From Sambucus nigra (taxonomy: Eukaryota > Streptophyta > Magnoliopsida > Dipsacales > Adoxaceae): 64,000 nucleotides of DNA. Each line of letters starts with the position of its first letter. Position 1 is the stretch's first letter. The stretch is from assembly GCA_949130495.1 (NCBI GenBank), contig OX422217.1, forward strand, positions 539,587,137 through 539,651,136, written 5' to 3'. Positions 36,816 through 48,647 of this stretch are shown here, in pieces. Position numbers and translations under genes: made by a program. Under the pieces are notes generated by a model, which saw nothing but the letters and a program-made list of their open reading frames with translations, was not told the origin of the DNA and searched no databases.

Positions 36816-36892
36816 AGTTATGGATGTTTTGCCCAATTATCTCCTTTTGTTGAAATTTTTTCGGAGTACTAGTGCTACACACTATGCATCAA

Positions 36893-37410
36893 TCGCAGAA
36901 TCACCAACTACGGTTGGTTGGGAAGAAAATCCACCAACTAAGGTTGGTCGGGAATAAAAAAAATCCCAGAATCACCAACTACGGTTGGTTGGGAAGAAAA
37001 TCCACCAACTAAGGTTGGTCGGGAATAAAAGAAAATCCCAGAATCACCAACTACGGTTGGTTGGGAAGAAAATCCACCAACTAAGGTTGGTCGGGAATAA
37101 AAGAAAATCCCAGAATCACCAACTACGGTTGGCTGGGAAGAAAATCCACCAACTAAGGTTGGTCGGGAATAAAAAAATCCAAGAATCACCAACTACGGTT
37201 GGTTGGAAAGAAAATCCACCAACTAAGGTTGGTCGGGAATAAAAAAATCCTAGAATCACCAACTACGGTTGGTTGGGAAGAAAATCCACCAACTATAGTT
37301 GGTCAGGAATAAAAAATCCCAGAATCACCAACTACGGTTGGTTGGGAATAAAATCCACCAACTATAGTTAGTCGGGAATAAAAATCTGCCAACTACGGTT
37401 GGTCGGGAAC
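36893..37410. repeat. Minisatellite, ~72-bp units (about 7), middle element
   Basis: Each unit has 'accaactacggttggttggg' and 'ccaccaactaaggttggtcg' halves with AT-rich spacers. Both halves contain the small inverted repeat ACCAAC...GTTGGT, so RNA from the array can form a ladder of short hairpins. Degenerate related motifs continue to about 37720. ORFs at 36938-37242 are repeat translations. Confidence 0.95.
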
Positions 37411-37913
37411 ATTTTTATTAAACATAGAAGGATTATGTGATAAAAGTCATATGATGGCTTATCATTAAAAAGTGATAAGTCATTACAACAAAAAATAAAA
37501 CAAATTTTTTGATACTTGTAACATTTTAAATTACCACCAACTCTAAGTTAGTCGGAAAACAAAATATCACCAACTTTGGTTAGTCGTCAAATGATTACCA
37601 CAAATTCAGGATAGTCGACAATAAGTTTTCTTTTTAACAGATATACATGTCGTCAGATGATTATCATCAATTCAGGATAGTCGACAATAAGTTTTCACCA
37701 ACTTTAGTTGATCGGTAATTTAAAATAACACAATATTGTTATCTTTTTAATAGATATACATGCACATTCATTAGTAAATAAAAGAAATGTTTTACAAAAT
37801 ATTTACAAGACAATGAGAATCAAGATTGCAATGAAAACTAGAAGTTTTTCATTAAATCTAGAACAAAATACATTAAGAATGAAAATACATAAGAAATTAT
37901 TACATCAGGAATC
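37411..37913. other. AT-rich spacer at the converging 3' ends
   Basis: Holds decayed 'caactttggttagtcg' motifs related to the minisatellite and a duplicated 'aattcaggatagtcgacaat' at about 37603 and 37670. No coding signal. Confidence 0.6.
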
Positions 37914-40412
37914 CTATTCTATTGGTTTCTTCCCCTCTGCCTTTGAAACAGGTTCTTCACCAGCAGGAGGATCGTCTAAGGCATATGGGGAGTTTATGAA
38001 GTTCAAATCTTTGAGCATCCTGATATTCATTACTGATGGCCGATCAAGAAGGTGCTCCGGGCGAGATATCTCAAAGTTGGAATGAAGACTGTAGTCACCG
38101 AGATACTTTGAAATTAGGCATTGAGGAATGGCCCGAGCAGGAATCCAGCTCATGTCGAGTTTGAAAGGTGGCACTGGCAGCTCGAGTAACCTAGGATTAT
38201 AGTAATCCCATAAATAATGACCTTATTCTAGCTGCAGCACACCCAAGGCATTCAGCCATCCTTGCTTATACCCCTCGTTGTTCGACTGCTGGATCCGATC
38301 GTCAAGATGATAGAGGGCTTCATTATAACCAGCCATCCAGAACTCTCTAGGCTGCTTATGGAACTGGTAGGTTAATCTTTCTAACTGCTCGTGGAGATTC
38401 TTTACCAGATTCATTTTATTCTCCAAGGCAGAATTCTGGGCAGCCAGTTGCTCGTCGAAGGCTTGAATCTTCTTAGACATCTCAGCTAATGCCTGGTTCT
38501 TTGCCATCAATTGGAAGGCTTGGTTCTCTAGGGCCGATTGAGTTCTTTGTTCCTCAATATTAATGCGAGCAGCTCTTGCTCGTCCCCGAGCAGAAGTAGA
38601 AGGTGTAACACCCCGCCCGCCCGGGGAGAGCGAACGGAGAGCTAATGCGATAAAATAAATCCAATTCCACAAGTGACAAGGTATAGAGCATCCTAATAAA
38701 CCCACAATAATATAAATCCACTAATCTCAATCTCTTTAAATTAAATACCAAATCTCTCGAATTACATACAACAACTAACTCGAAAATAAAATACAAATTT
38801 CCAAAGCTCTATACATCAAAATAATACAAATCTTTCCCAAACAATCCTCGCTAAAATCAATCTCCAATAATCTATAGCGCCCAAATCCACGCTAACCTAC
38901 CAACTAAAAGAAAATATGGGGAAGTACACAATACGACAGGAAAGATGCTCAACAAATATATGTTAGCGATGAATAAAACGTAACAACACGAGTACGAATA
39001 TTCAAATCAAAATGCAAATCTCAAAGCATTTATCAATATAATTTCTCAACAACACTTTAACCGAGTCACCAAGCCTCACTCCATCCGTATATGCTTTATC
39101 AAGCCATAGCCCGGGAAACAGGAATTTTGGCGGGTGCCCAACATCGTGCCATATTAAAATCTCATGATAACCTGCTCATCAATAATATAATGATACCACA
39201 TGAATCGAAATAATTTCAGCAATTATTTTCCAGATTTCAATGAATTTAACAATTCAAGTATGAGTTCAATTAACAAGAATTCAACGAAATAAAACTCGCG
39301 AGATTTAAGGAGAATATTGTGTATAACCCCATACCTTAAACCATGATGAGAAACCAACGATCACATCCTCAAGATCAACACAAAAGATCTACAAAAGCTC
39401 CTCCAAGAACCTCCAACAAAAATAGCCCCAAGAACACCTCTAATCTAAGGTTGGAACTCACAAATCTCAAGGGACAATGTGTATATAAAAAGAAGAGGAA
39501 TATAAAATACATTTGCTGCCAAAATTTGTGCCAAAAGTAGGTTAAAAGGCTTGCCCACGACTTTCTTTTATAATGCAAAGAAATGAAGAGGTGGAATCCA
39601 AAAGACTCCATTATATAAGGCAAAGAAATGAAGAGTTGGAAGCCAAAACAACTCCAAGAGTTAAAAACATTTAAAAATCATTTTAAAATCCGTCTTAACT
39701 CAGATTTCGAAACCGTTTGAAATTCTCGCCTTTAAAAATAATAACCAACAAGTTTGAGCAATAAAAATAATTTTATCTAAAACTTTATTTTTCCTCTTTA
39801 TTTTTAAAATACCCCAAAAATTACGCGGGTTGTTACAGAAGGCCCAATCCTCTTCAAGGTTTCTAATTCGTCTCTCAGATTGGAATTTTCGACCTCCAAG
39901 AAAGAGAACCCCTCGTCATTCACAAGGACCAAAGCGCTCGAGGTAGAGGCTACAGATTTCAGCTGAGATACCTCTCCTCGCAAGTTATTGTTTTCCTACT
40001 CCAGCAACTTAGCTATCTGCCTGTGCTCTTCAACCTCGGTCTTAAGAGTTCTCTCCTTCATGTTATAGGCAACAACCGATTTATCATATCCTTTATCATC
40101 ACTTAGTTGCCGATACTTCTTCTCATATCCCTGGTGCAAGTGGGCTGTAGATTCCTTGTATTGTTGTTGAAGCTCCTCGAGAGTGCCCTGGAGGTCTTCA
40201 ATCATTTCATAATATGTTACATTGTTAGCCACTGCACGGTCGAGCAGGCACTTTAAATACTGGTAGGCTTCAACTGCTCGCTCTGAAGCATTTAGACCGA
40301 GGATATCAACGATTTGAGCTTCAGTCATATCTGCATGACCAGCTTTAAAGTATTCATTGCATTGTTTCAGCAATTTTATATCATGAGTTGATAACAATTC
40401 CATCCTAGCCAT
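37914..40412 (-). pseudogene. Middle element antisense gene B: coiled-coil protein, split by a solo LTR
   Basis: Starts at ATG 40412 with MARMELLSTHDIKLLKQCNE, followed by a helical region and heptad-rich stretches (LQGTLEELQQQYKES, LKTEVEEHRQIAKLLE). After a stop near 39996 the frame goes on to NSNLRDELETLKRIGPS. The solo LTR 38604-39837 interrupts it there. Beyond the LTR the frame resumes with TSARGRARAARINIEEQRTQ, then more coiled coil (ALAEMSKKIQAFDEQLAAQ) and GYNEALYHLDDRIQQSN. A stop at 38223 is followed by a readable tail (LPVPPFKLDMSWIPA) to about 37914. Nothing ties it to a named family; it may be the downstream part of antisense gene A. Confidence 0.65.
38604..39837 (-). mobile_element. 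Solo LTR (1.23 kb) with TSD GAAGG
   Basis: Starts TGTAACACCCCGCC and ends GCGGGTTGTTACA, with GAAGG at 38599-38603 and 39838-39842. No coding sequence is inside. On the minus strand it reads TGTAACAACCCGCG to GGGCGGGGTGTTACA, a pattern common in plant gypsy chromovirus (Tekay/Del-like) LTRs. It arose by LTR-LTR recombination after insertion in the antisense gene. Confidence 0.9.
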
Positions 40413-40587
40413 AAACTAGTAAAAAGAAGAGATAGAAAGAATCAATAAGAAGTGCAAACAGAGCCAGAAGAAGAGAATCAACAGTATGAATAATCAAAAT
40501 TTCAAATTTTATTACATCATAAAAGAGAAGTACATAGTTCAGAGTTACATTAGACAAAAATAAACAGATAGAAAAGTTCGAACAACT

Positions 40588-42781
40588 CTACACCTTCTCC
40601 TTGTTTCCTAAAACTTTCTCGAGAGGCTGGGACGAGGAGGTAGGTCGTTTGGATGGCATAGATGGTTGTTCGGTGGATGCTGGAAGCTGCTCGGCTGAAA
40701 TGTTGGTTGGTTGAAGCTGCTCATGGGAAGTCTGGACAACTGGGGAATGAGAAATCGGATCTCCAATCACCATGGAGGATTCCTCGGAGGCAGTTCGTCC
40801 TCTTCTTCTTCCCCAGGAGATGGAGGGGGTCAGGGATGTGTCACTGAAACAGGTCTGAATTCTCATCAACATTCGTCTCTCTCAGAGAGAGACCCAGCCA
40901 TCCCTAAAGTACTTGAGGCTACCATATTCCATTTGTGAAATCATGGCAGCCAAACCCTTATTCCAGCCCTTATCCTAGCCAGCGCTGAAGGATTTCTTAA
41001 TAGCCTTTCTTCTTTTTTCCCTCTCCGAGGAGGTCCTTTCCCTGAGGATCTCCTCGACAGCCTTCAATCTATTCTCCATTTCTTCCTTCTGACGACCAGC
41101 ATCACGAAGTCTACTTAGCTCTTCCTCAGCATATTTGAGCTTATTTTCAAACTCCCCAGCATGTTGGAGATTCCCCTCGAGCTCAGTGTTCTTTTTCTCC
41201 AAGTCTTTTATTTTCTTCTCCAACCCCTTAGAGACTTCAACAGCCTGATCCCTCTACTGCTCGGTGGAATTGAGCTGCTTCTCCCAAGAAGCTTTATCAT
41301 CGACATACTTCTGATGAGAATCCTTTAACGACTGCGTCAGACCTATAAAAGCCTCCTCCACACCTAACTAGGAGCTTGAAGCTTATATAGCTTCATCCTT
41401 TTTCAAAATTGTATTGAAACAAGTCACCAACTGAAAAAGAAAACAATTATAAATCAGTGCAAAGATATAACATTTAAAAATGAAAGTTTAAATTAATAGC
41501 ACTTACTGAGGCAATATGTTGATCTGCCAAGGTGGTAACCTTCTCCCGAGAAAGATTTTCTTCAACACCTTGGATCTCGGGGATAATCCAAGACTTCACC
41601 GAGCTCATGGCAGAGCTTGGAGCAACAAAAGTGGGAACACCACTTCCAACAGTTAGAGGCTGAGAGAAGGACTCAGCCAATTTATCCGAGCAACTCTTCT
41701 TCAGCTTCCTCGTAGGAGCAGGAACAGTTTCAACCAAGGATGTGGTCTTGGTCGGGGATATGACTATAACCTCGTTTAGAGCAACGACCTTGCTCAGAGC
41801 CACAGGGGGCTTCTCGGCAACCTTCATAGTAGCAGCTGGAGGGGGTGCATGGATTTTTCTTGTCCCTTCTTCTGGGACATCCTGCTTGCTTTTCTTTGCC
41901 TCTCCAGCAATAGAGGCAGATTTCTCGAAGAGGGTAGGAGCTCTTCTTATCTTCATTCTGTCACTAAGAGGAATATGTGATTCAGGAGAAGAACCTTCAG
42001 AAGCTGGTGCTGGTTCAATGTCACTTATCACAGGACGAGCAGTAAAAGACGAGGTGTAACTCTTGTACTACAATAAGTACGAAGCTGATCTGATATGCTC
42101 GTCGGCAACGGTTTGATGCAAACCCCAGATAAGTTTCAGATGCTTTAAATTAACATCTGTCTCTTTTGGAGACCTTCTTTTGCTGTCAACTGCAAATAAA
42201 TGAAAATTAAAATATCAGTGACATATTTTATCAAACACAAAGAAAGCATAATTTAAAAAAAAAAAGTAAAAACAACCTATCCCATTGCCATAGGGAAGGC
42301 ATCTGGGACCCTGATACACATCATTTCCAGTTAGTGAAGCATGTTGCCAGTTTTCCATAACAACACCATGCTCGAAGTAATCCCTATTGGCATCTGGGAG
42401 ATTGACCACTAAAGACCTATTTAAAAACCTAGTTTTCAAATAAAAAGTATTATCACCGACAACCCATCTATAGCAAAACATAATTTCTGGAATTCCTATA
42501 CGGGTTCCATGAATCTGATTTAACCTATGGACTCCATTAACTATTCTCCATATATTGGGGGCAACTTTTGCAGGTACCACGTCAAAATATTGACAGAATT
42601 CCAGACACAAGGAGTTTGGGGGAAAAGAAAAGCCACATTCGGCCACAAAGAGACTGGGGAACCAATGTCCCTCAGCCAAACGAAAATAATCAGAATGGCC
42701 AGAAAGTTCCTCCGGTATGACCCATGGAGGAATAGAAAAATCAGAACGAAATTTATCAAGCGACTCAACAAGGTAAACCAT
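40588..42781 (-). pseudogene. Middle element antisense gene A: gypsy-type transposase-like domain plus coiled coil
   Basis: From ATG 42781 the first exon (189 codons) has SGHSDYFRLAEGHWFPSLFV, FSFPPNSLCLEFCQYFDVVP and AKVAPNIWRIVNGVHRLNQI, the same 'FPL...APSQL.PN.WR' pattern as the inner antisense gene. A second open block (42031-41474) is Ser/Pro/Lys rich. A clear GT-AG intron follows (about 41508-41433; GTAAGTG donor, TTTCTTTTTCAG acceptor). Then comes a long coiled coil (KKIKDLEKKNTELEGNLQ, RLRDAGRQKEEMENRLK) and a Pro/Ser-rich tail to 40588. Stops interrupt it near 42060, 41370 and 40975. It runs opposite to gag-pol. Function is unknown. Confidence 0.72.
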
Positions 42782-42944
42782 GATGAATAAAGGAAATAAA
42801 AGAGAAGGAAGAAGACCTTACAGAAAAAGGATGGATCAGTTGACAACGAACGATGGAAGGAATGAACGCACAAGAGAGATAATAAATGGAAAACTCAAAG
42901 ATACAGATTTGAAAAAGTAAAAGACGATAGGATTTTCTGCACCG

Positions 42945-42952
42945 CTTAAATA
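42945..42952 (-). promoter_or_regulatory. TATA-like box (TATTTAAG) of antisense gene A
   Basis: AAGGTATTTAAG on the minus strand, 164 bases before ATG 42781, is identical to the motif before the inner element's antisense gene at 21181. Both sit a few hundred bases inside the 3' LTR. Confidence 0.55.
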
Positions 42953-43205
42953 CCTTAACTTGGGAAGGAGTAAAAATAATGATTACAAAAAAAGACGGTT
43001 GCGCTACCGACGGCTAAAAGGACAAAAAGGGCACGAAGATCGAGGCGGTTACAAGAATTCAAAAAGTCCGATTCTACGAATTCGAAAGAAAAAATAAATA
43101 CAAGGAAAACACTCCTAAAATTCAGGATGATTATTTAATCCCGCCATATTTCGAGAAGAATGTTCCACACTCCTCAACCTCGAATTGTGAAACATTCGGG
43201 GCTTC

Positions 43206-43777
43206 TGTTGATACCAAATTTATCCTGCTGATGTGGATTAATTATGTGGAGACATGTGTCAATCTACATGGCACCTATAAGCATTTTTTAACAACACCTT
43301 GGCTTCGAGGAACTCAACCTTCCCGGCCAACTCAGGCGCTCCGAGCAACAAGTGTTCTCCGAGGAACATTACTGCATCGAGAAACTCATAAGTACCAAGC
43401 TACTCAGGCGGTCCGAGCAGCTTAGGCGGTCCGAGCTGCATCTCGTACAGAGCATTAATATCAGGATAACCAACAGATTGATTGTGCATTGAATGCGTAT
43501 TATTATCATACAGATGTACACGCCTATTGGACAGCGATGTATTACCTTTTCACATGTAAAGCCTCAGGGCTATAAATACATTGTATCATCCTCATTATAA
43601 GCGGACTCGGAATTTCTTGGTTAAACCTATTATCGAGAATTCCAAAACAGTCAACAATAACAAAAATAGTGGACGTAGGACATTCGTATAAGGCTGAACC
43701 ACTTTAAAATTCTTTTGTCTTATTTATTTTTATCTGTGATTGAAAAATTAAAGATAGTCTAATTTTTTACATCAACA
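43206..43777 (+). repeat. 3' LTR of the middle element
   Basis: 572 bp, TGTTGATACC to ACATCAACA, uninterrupted. It is preceded by 'cattcggggcttc', a candidate polypurine tract. TATA box at 43571-43578. Confidence 0.95.
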
Positions 43778-43782
43778 GTTAG
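43778..43782. other. Right target-site duplication GTTAG of the middle element
   Basis: Pairs with GTTAA at 19951 with one substitution. Confidence 0.85.
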
Positions 43783-45270
43783 GTATAGGAGAAAGGGGAG
43801 ACCAGGCTGTGGTGGCATGAGTACCAGAGGTTGAGTCAGGTATTGTTTGATTCGATCGAAGGCTTCTTGGCAGTCCTTGTTCCAAACTTTGGTTGAATCC
43901 TTTCAAAGGAGTTTTAAAATTGGTTCACAAATGGAGGTGAGATGGCTGATGAATCGGCTGATGTATTGCAATGTCCCAAGGAAACCTCAAACCTCTTTCT
44001 TCGTTCGGGAATGTGGCATCTCAAGTATGGCTTTTAGCTTGGCAGGATCTGCTTCTATCCCTTTTTCACTGACCATGAATCCCAAGAGTTTTCCCTTTGT
44101 AACGCCAAAGACATATTTCTGTGGATTGAGTCTCATGTGATACCGTCGCATTCGTTCGAAGAACTTTCGAAGAGCGGGAACATGACCTTCTCTAGTTTTG
44201 TATTTGATAATCATATCATCCACATAAACCTTGACTTCCTTGTGAATCAGATCGTGCAGGATGGTCGTGGAACCCCTCTGGTAGGTAGCCCCGGCATTCT
44301 TGAGACCAAATGGCATAATAGTGTAAGAAGAGGTTCCCCATGGGGTGATAAACGCTATTTTTTCTTAATGATCTCGGTGCATTTTTATTTATTTATATCC
44401 GACAAACCCCTCGATGAATGACTTGAGAGCATGACTGGTTGTTTTGTCCACGATCATGTCGATATTGGGTAGTGGGTAATCATACTTTTATGCCATTTGG
44501 TCTACACACATCCAAATTTTCCCTCCTAATTTCGGTACAGGCACTATGGTGGCTAGCCATATGGGATATTCGATCACGCGAATGAAGCCCACATTTAATT
44601 GTTTGACCACCTCTTCTTTGACTTTGAGCGACCATTCGGTGCAGAGCTTTCTCAGATTTTGTTTAACCAACTTATAATCTGGAAGAGTGGGGATCTTATG
44701 CTGAGGAGTTTTAGGATCAATGCCAGGCATATCATCATAGGACCATGCGAAGACATCTACGAATTCCTTTAATAATTCTTCGTGTTGTACGCGCTCATGC
44801 TCGTCAAGGGTAGCCCCTATCCTAATCTCGCGCAATTGGATACTAGAACCAAGGTTAACAATAATAATCACTTCTTCATTAACTTGAATGCGGTTATGTT
44901 GTTTGTTATTAACCTTATTTATATCAGTTAAGAATTGTTCATTTGCAAAATCATCATCATCAAAAGTTTGATTAAAATCTAAATAATTAATGTAAGGCAC
45001 AGCAAGATACTCAAAATCTTTGTTTATTTCATTGATAGGAAAAATAGCATTGAGAACCTCATCAAAGGAGGTATCGATTACATTTGAGCAAGGATAGACA
45101 ACAGAAGAAGAAATGGGGTAAACATTGGAGTTAGGTGGGAGTTCAACAGGTAGAACTGGCACAGCATGCCAGTTGAGGAGAGGTGTATCAACATCTTTAA
45201 TTAGGTGGGATGGATCCAGTGATGTAGTGCCTGAATGAACCATGCAGAGTGTCAGCCCTAGTGTTTGCAA
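43783..45270 (-). pseudogene. Reverse transcriptase of the outer element
   Basis: Reading leftward, AWSYDDMPGIDPKTPQHKIP begins the RT linker at about 44740. IWMCVDQMA follows, then after frame breaks DYPLPNIDMIVDKTTSHALK, FITPWGTSSYTIMPFGLKNA and the catalytic YVDDMIIKYKT (about 44230). The thumb and connection region follows (MRRYHMRLNPQKYVFGVTKG, VRGFLGTLQYISRFISHL) to PFSYT at 43783, where the middle element is inserted; RNase H continues at 19955. A short deletion after MCVD removes the usual YRDLNKASP segment, and several stops are present. The N-terminal 140 residues (45270-44850) are a variable linker to the protease. Confidence 0.9.
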
Positions 45271-45879
45271 GTTGAACGAGTCCTCAGAGTCACTTTCCTT
45301 AGTCTCTTCGGTATCTTTGATGAGAGTTTGTACATGGTGTTAGGAACTTTCGGCCCATGGGTAGCTGTCTTGGAAAAAGATCTCCATTACAGGCTTTATT
45401 TTCTTGTCTGTATTGTCATACAATAGTTCCGGGAAGCCACAAAAGGGGAAGTCTTTACCCTCTTTGATGAATCGTCCATTCAATGAGTCACCTAGGATAG
45501 TATGGATACGGTCTAGTCTTCTTTTTGGTCAAGACTGGAGGATCATTCTGAGCTCTTATTTTGGTGGTTGATACCCCAAACTCCATGGGAGGAAATCTTC
45601 CTTCAGTTTAATGGGATCAAGTATCCCTCGATGTCTTTATCCTAGCCCCAGTTCGTGCATGAAGTTCATGTTTCTGAACATCTGATTCACATTGACATTA
45701 CCATGGGGGTCGTATTCCAGACAAACCCTTTCTTTGAAATCATCCCCTACCGAGAGTAGGAGTGGCTCAACTCAGAATCCTGATAGGAGCATATCATTTG
45801 ACCCGTGTTATATATCAAGGATTAAAATTCTGGTACTTGCACCCTCGGTATTATCGTCGTCGCCCAAAATGGTGATGAC

Positions 45880-46800
45880 TCATTTGTCGGTGAAGAACTT
45901 CAATTTCTGATGGAGTGAGGAAGACACACCCTTGATACTGTGGAGGCATGGTCGTCCGAGTAACAGGTTGAAACAAGTTGGGATGTCAATAACTTGGAAT
46001 TCAATGACGGGGTTTATAGGGCCAGCCCCTATTACAAGTTTTATGGATCCCATCACCTCTCGATGGGTATTATCATAGGCACGTACAATAGTGGAAGTTG
46101 GAGCGAGATCACTTTCCTTCAGTCCTAAGCATTTGAAGGTTCTTAATGGGTAGACATTCAAGGCGGATCCATTATTGATAAGAGAGAGAGGTACGATTTT
46201 CCCCATAACTTCGACGAAGATGTTGAGTGCATGATTTTGGTTTGGACCAATTCTGGGGATTTTTTCTTTGGAAAAGGATAGCATTCGGGTAGAGGTCAAG
46301 GATTTGACCAAATTTACCGCTTCTTCTAGTGTAGTAGAAGGAGGAACTATGGGTCCAGTGAGCAACTTGATCAAAGCGTTTTTGTATAGCTAGGAAGACA
46401 TGAAAAGCCCCCATAGAGTGATGTTAGCTTGAGTTTTCTTCAGTTGATCGAGGATCTTTCTTTCCTCGAGGGTCATTTCTGGCATAGGAAGGTTTTCAAC
46501 GCCCTTCCCCTTGTCATTGGCTGGTAGTGAGCTTGGGATCTGGTAATGCCTCCCTGATCTAGTCATGTGATTTACCGAAGAAGGGAAGAACATGAACCCT
46601 ATTTCTTCATCAATCTCGAGTTGTTCTACCACTTTGTTTATTTCTCTAAGGAGCTCCTTAATTGATATCATCCCATATATATTGGATACTGGGCCAATTT
46701 TCTCAAAAGCTTGTTCTTTATTTGAATCTTCGAATTCTTCCCCCCATCCGGTGGTAATAATTTTGTATTTCCATGTAAAGTCAATACATTCCACAACTAT
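45880..46800 (-). pseudogene. Protease region of the outer element
   Basis: The 164-codon ORF 46374-45880 has ALNIFVEVMGKIVPLSLINN, then GSALNVYPLRTFKCLGL and FNLLLGRPCLH. This is the aspartic protease layout of Ogre-like elements, where the active site is normally DNGSALN; here the catalytic Asp reads Asn (NNGSALN). The upstream ORF 46794-46390 is the acidic gag-protease linker ending in an EERKILDQLKKTQANI segment common in this group. A TAG separates the two. Confidence 0.8.
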
Positions 46801-48647
46801 AATGGCTTCGTCATACAGGTCCTCCCATTCTGTTGGGATATGTAAGGGTGAAGGGACCAGGTGCCCTTATAATTTTAAAGTATCAAGTAACTCGATCATA
46901 CTGAAAATGTCGTTGGTTTACCTGAATAATTGTGTCATGATCTAGACGACATCATCCAAGCTGACTTCATTGATTGGTACCACCCAACTGTCTGACTCTC
47001 GGGCCCATTTCCTTGCTTCCAAGAATAGCGTGCTGAAGCTCTAGTAATCAATGATCATTTGTAAGGGTAATTTCATCCCGAACTCAATGAGTTGGTTTAA
47101 CACTTCTGATAATTACATACCACCATTTTAAGAACAGGTACGAACATCGATGCATGCTCTGGTAAGGAGTGACAGTGCCTGATCAGTGAGGCTAGTAGGG
47201 TGTAGGAGGAAATATGGGCAGGTTTGGAGAGGTTTGGGAGAGTGTATGGGTGTGATTTGAGTTGAGGGATGAAATCCTGGGTTCATTTCTAGGAAGATAT
47301 CATTAGTATGATTTGGGAGTGGGTTGTGAGTAGTGTTTGACTTAGGATTGGATGGTGGGGCAATGGTACCCCAGTCAATCAGACCTTAGATTACATTTTG
47401 AAGGTGAAAGCATTGGTCGGTGGTATGACCAGCGGTTTAGTGAAAGGCGCAATGGGCATCTGCTTTGAAGTTTCTCAGAAGTGGATTGGGCAATGGATAG
47501 GGATCCAAGGGTTTGATGAGGTTTCGTCTTAATAGGGCCTGGTAGACTTTGGAGAGGGGAGCATAGAGATCGATGTATTCTTTTCGAACTAGGACATGGA
47601 GACTTTCTGGTGCCCACAAAGTGGTTGGTTGAGAGATATTGTTGATGGTTGAGACTGTAGCACTGGCAGGTTTGTCATATTTTCTGGGGGTGAACTATCC
47701 GGACACTTTCTTTGGTTCAACCTCTATTTTTGCAAGACCTTCCTCGATTTTTACTCCTGCTTATCTGAGAGCTCGATAGTGGGGATAGTATTGTCCTCTC
47801 ATGGTTGCTCGGATATGGGGCAAGAAGTTCTTCTTCACTATGCTGACTTGTTCTTCCTCGGAAGGCCGATTGGTCATGATAGTTTCTTTTTCCCTCCATC
47901 GAGCTATGAAGTTATTGACTGATTCCCCAGATTTCTGTCTGAGAAGATCTAAATCATGGCGGGTGACCTCAAGCTCTTCGTTATATTTGTACCGCGACAT
48001 GAATTCACGGTCTATATCCTCCCAGCTACGGATTCTGGACTCCTCGAGAAATAAAAACCATTGGAGGGCGCTATCCTTCAAAGTTTACTGAAATAATTGG
48101 GACATCACTTCTTCTGAAGCCCCTAGGAGAGTTATGGAATGGTGATAACTGCGAAGATGAACAATAGGTGGTCCACTTCCTCTGAATTTCTCGATATTCG
48201 GCATCTTGAACTTCTCGGGTAACCTTGCCTTAGGATAAGGAGACATGTGGGTGTAGCTATGCAATTTTCAAAGATTCTGACTTGGTCAAACTTCTTAGTT
48301 AGCATATTGATATCTTCTTTGACCTTGTTCAACTCGTCCTCTTTTGGATCAATGATCATAGGCAAGTTAGCCCCAGGCTGGGCATGGTTCGACATAGGAA
48401 GCTGGGCAGGCGACGACCCATTAACAGGAGGGACACGGGGAGCGTGCTGATATTCTTCGGGAACCTAGATAGGCTCGAGTGGAACCATAGCGCGAGGGCA
48501 TAGGACCTTGACCTCTTGAGGAACAGGAACCTGGTTTCATTGCATCTTCCGGACCTCAGTCTTAAGGTTGTCAATCTTGGACACGAGCTGAGCTAAAACT
48601 GTCATCAGATCTGGCTGCGCAACTGGTGCTTGATCTGTGTTCTCCAT
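46801..48647 (-). pseudogene. Gag of the outer element
   Basis: Starts at ATG 48647 (MENTDQAPVAQPDLM) and includes a helical KEDINMLTKKFDQV stretch. The core (48081-47761) reads KDSALQWFLFLEESRIRSWE, DIDREFMSRYKYNEEL and SGESVNNFIARWREKE, a typical Ogre/Tat gag. A zinc knuckle CAFH-(stop)-TAGHTTDQC sits near 47430, broken by an in-frame stop. At least six stops and several frameshifts occur in all. The last part, to about 46800, is poorly preserved. Confidence 0.85.

Larger units (their letters stand above)
19956..43777 (+). mobile_element. Middle LTR retrotransposon, Tat type, plus strand
   Basis: LTRs of 572 bp (TGTTGATACC to ACATCAACA) flank a PBS, a single-frame gag-pol, a minisatellite, two antisense genes and a PPT-like tract. 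The left LTR is split at 20119/30460 by the inner element. Without the inner element and the solo LTR it would be about 12.2 kb. The two LTRs differ by about 5% by eye. It sits inside the outer element's pol in the opposite orientation. It is inactive: eleven in-frame stops in gag-pol and loss of one integrase catalytic Asp. Confidence 0.95.

Noticed and set aside
36893..37410. Regular repeat-spacer look suggesting a CRISPR array
   Set aside because: The 'spacers' are near-identical between units, so this is an ordinary tandem minisatellite in a plant retrotransposon.
38604..39837. A gene in the 1.2-kb segment interrupting antisense gene B
   Set aside because: It has LTR ends and a 5-bp target duplication and no coding content, so it is a solo LTR.
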